Below are positions 6,044 through 7,967 of a stretch of 7,967 nucleotides of DNA, piece by piece. Made by a program: the position numbers and the translations under genes. Within the stretch, counting starts at the first letter, position 1, and every line of letters starts with the position of its first letter. Where the stretch lies: assembly GCA_016932375.1 (NCBI GenBank), contig JAFGDA010000120.1, positions 1-7,967 on the forward strand, in the 5' to 3' direction. The DNA is from Actinomycetota bacterium (GTDB lineage: Bacteria; Actinomycetota; Humimicrobiia; Humimicrobiales; Humimicrobiaceae). The notes beneath the pieces were generated by a model that was not told the origin of the DNA, did not search any database, and saw only the letters and a list, made by a program, of their open reading frames with translations.

Positions 6044-7967
6044 ATGATAGACAATAAAAAAAGAGGGAATTTCGATACTTATATCATAGAAGTGACCGGT
6101 ATCGTACAGGGTGTCGGCTTCAGGCCCTTTATCTACAGGCTTGCATCCAGGTTTTGCATTTCAGGAACAGTATCCAATAATACAGAAGGAGTCATTATAA
6201 CAGCCAACTTTTCCTGCATGGAAGAATTAAAAAAGTTTATGGAATGTATAAAAGCGGAAAAGCCCCCTTCTTCCGAAATAGAGAGAATTGTATCCCGGAA
6301 AACATCCCCTTCTCATTTTGATGGTTTTTACATTGAAAAGAGTACAGATACCGGGGAAAATTTTCAACTTGTTTCACCCGATATTTCAACATGCGATAAA
6401 TGCCTTGAAGATATATTTAATCCTGAAAACAAGAACAGGTATTTATATCCATTTACCAACTGCACAAACTGCGGCCCCCGCTTTACAATAATTAAAAAAT
6501 TACCCTATGACCGTCCAAATACAACGATGGAAAAATTTTCAATGTGTGCCGGCTGCTTGAATGAATACGGTGATCCTCTTAACAGGAGGTTCCATGCACA
6601 GCCAAACGCCTGCAGCAGGTGCGGGCCATTGCTTGTACTTGAAGACAGGCAGGGCAGGAAGATAATAACAGAAAATCCCATGGAAACCGCAGCAAATCTC
6701 ATAAAAAAGGGCAATATAATAGCCATAAAAAGCCTTGGCGGGTTCCAGATAGCATGTGATGCAACTTCTGATAAATCCGTAAAAAAGTTAAGGGCACGGA
6801 AAAACCGGCCGGTAAAACCTTTCGCAATTATGTCAGGCAGCATTCAGTGGATAAGGAAACATTATTTTTTAAGTAAAAAAGAACTTGAAATCCTGAAATC
6901 ACCAGCAGCACCCATACTTCTTTTGAAAAAGAAAAAAGGGCACTACCCGCTTTCATATTTTATATCCCTTTACAATAGCCATGATGGGATAATGATACCC
7001 TACACTCCCATACACCATATCCTGTTCCATTATCTTGATATCCCGCTTGTCATGACAAGCGGTAACATGTCCGAAGAACCCATAGCATCAGGTAACCAGG
7101 AAGCATATGGGAGACTTGGTGGCATATGCGATTATTTTCTTACACATGACCGTGACATATTCTCACGATATGATGATTCGGTCATTAAAGTATTGAACAA
7201 CAAACCTTTTGTTTTGAGAAGGGCGAGGGGATATTCCCCATATCCGGTAAAACTTAAAATAGACATTGAGGACAGCGCACTTCTTGCAGTCGGGGCTCAT
7301 GAAAAAAATACTTTTTGCATAATCACCCGTAATTATGCGCTGGTCAGCCAGCATATTGGCGACCTCGATGATTACCAGTCCATTAAATTTTTTAAAGATA
7401 CACTCGAGACCTATAAAAAGCTTTTTAATATTAAAAAATTCGATATGGTGGCATATGACCTTCATCCGGGTTATTCATCTTCTGCTTTTGCACTTAATAT
7501 GCCTGCAGGTATAAGGAGATTCCCGGTACAACACCACAGGGCACATCTCGCAGGTGTACTTGCCGAAAATGGAATAATGGATAAATCAATAGGATTTTCA
7601 TGGGATGGCACGGGTTATGGAGATGATGGAAAAATATGGGGCAGCGAAGTATTCCTTATTGACAGTGCCACTGAATTTAAAAGGATCGGCCACCTCAGGG
7701 AAAAATTAATTCCCGGTGGATCCGTAACAGTAAAAAAGCCTTACAGGATGGCCCTTGCCTACCTTTATGATATATGGAAAGAATCAGCCTCTAAAAACGG
7801 GAACTTTCCTGATTTTGTTTACAAAAATTTTCCTTTTTACAAAAAAATAGTTACGCAAACGGAAATAGATGCTGTTAAAAATCAATTGGAAACAGGTTTT
7901 AACAGTCCTATAACAACAAGCGCAGGCAGGTTTTTTGATGCTGTAAGTTCCCTGCTTGATCTTACCC
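6044..7967 (+). CDS. hypF: HypF, [NiFe]-hydrogenase maturation carbamoyltransferase (partial, C-terminus off window)
   Basis: I translated about 641 codons without a stop; the family is about 750-780 residues. HypF uses carbamoyl phosphate and ATP to make carbamoyl-adenylate and passes the carbamoyl group to the C-terminal Cys of HypE, the source of the cyanide ligands of the NiFe site. Domains in order: acylphosphatase (about 12-100) with VQGVGFRPF, Arg27 and Asn45; four zinc-finger CxxC pairs (Cys117/120, 140/143, 168/171, 190/193); YrdC-like domain (about 205-385) with AIKSLGGFQ, LRARKNRPVKPFAIM, TSGNMSEEP and HDRDIFSRYDDSV; and a Kae1-like domain from about 400 with YDLHPGY, the metal-binding HHRAH (His497, His501) and DGTGYGDDGKIWGSE. 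All key residues checked are intact. The ATG at 6044 gives the expected N-terminus but has no clear Shine-Dalgarno. No hypCDE genes are visible upstream; they may follow beyond the edge. Confidence 0.96.
   Translation, partial: MIDNKKRGNFDTYIIEVTGIVQGVGFRPFIYRLASRFCISGTVSNNTEGVIITANFSCMEELKKFMECIKAEKPPSSEIERIVSRKTSPSHFDGFYIEKSTDTGENFQLVSPDISTCDKCLEDIFNPENKNRYLYPFTNCTNCGPRFTIIKKLPYDRPNTTMEKFSMCAGCLNEYGDPLNRRFHAQPNACSRCGPLLVLEDRQGRKIITENPMETAANLIKKGNIIAIKSLGGFQIACDATSDKSVKKLRARKNRPVKPFAIMSGSIQWIRKHYFLSKKELEILKSPAAPILLLKKKKGHYPLSYFISLYNSHDGIMIPYTPIHHILFHYLDIPLVMTSGNMSEEPIASGNQEAYGRLGGICDYFLTHDRDIFSRYDDSVIKVLNNKPFVLRRARGYSPYPVKLKIDIEDSALLAVGAHEKNTFCIITRNYALVSQHIGDLDDYQSIKFFKDTLETYKKLFNIKKFDMVAYDLHPGYSSSAFALNMPAGIRRFPVQHHRAHLAGVLAENGIMDKSIGFSWDGTGYGDDGKIWGSEVFLIDSATEFKRIGHLREKLIPGGSVTVKKPYRMALAYLYDIWKESASKNGNFPDFVYKNFPFYKKIVTQTEIDAVKNQLETGFNSPITTSAGRFFDAVSSLLDLT

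Noticed and set aside
1..7967. CRISPR arrays, tRNA or rRNA genes, insertion sequences, phage genes
   Set aside because: I looked for regularly spaced repeats, cloverleaf-like segments, transposase motifs and terminal inverted repeats and saw none.

Overview
The window is bacterial and AT-rich. Arginine is mostly AGG/AGA and isoleucine often ATA. Strong GGAGG-type ribosome sites and sigma70-like promoter boxes with extended -10 elements precede two of the transcription units, and the translation factor is of the bacterial EF-G type. A HypF maturation factor implies a [NiFe] hydrogenase elsewhere in the genome, so an anaerobe is likely. A low-GC Firmicute or a deep-branching anaerobic lineage (Atribacterota-like or a low-GC Actinobacteriota-like group) would fit, but the sequence does not settle this.

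Layout: (1) 1-1259, minus strand: lemA followed by htpX, a classic membrane-protein/membrane-protease pair; htpX runs off the left edge. (2) 1260-1495: divergent intergenic region with a candidate promoter for each direction. (3) 1496-4818, plus strand: a two-gene unit with a 4-base ATGA overlap, encoding an EF-G-like GTPase of the EF-G-II/FusA2 type and a membrane-anchored extracytoplasmic protein with an Ig-like and a CBM9-like domain. (4) 4856-5776, minus strand: cysteine synthase, convergent with the preceding unit. (5) 5777-6043: divergent intergenic region with a strong imperfect inverted repeat. (6) 6044 to the right edge, plus strand: hypF, about 641 codons, C-terminus missing.

Most genes are recognisable housekeeping or accessory-metabolism families. 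I see no phage, insertion sequence, CRISPR array, tRNA or rRNA. The least ordinary part is the tight pairing of a paralogous translational GTPase, with a Tyr replacing the usual catalytic His of the G3 motif, with a surface carbohydrate-binding-like protein. Second is the unexplained inverted repeat ahead of hypF. I did not find a convincing wholly new system.
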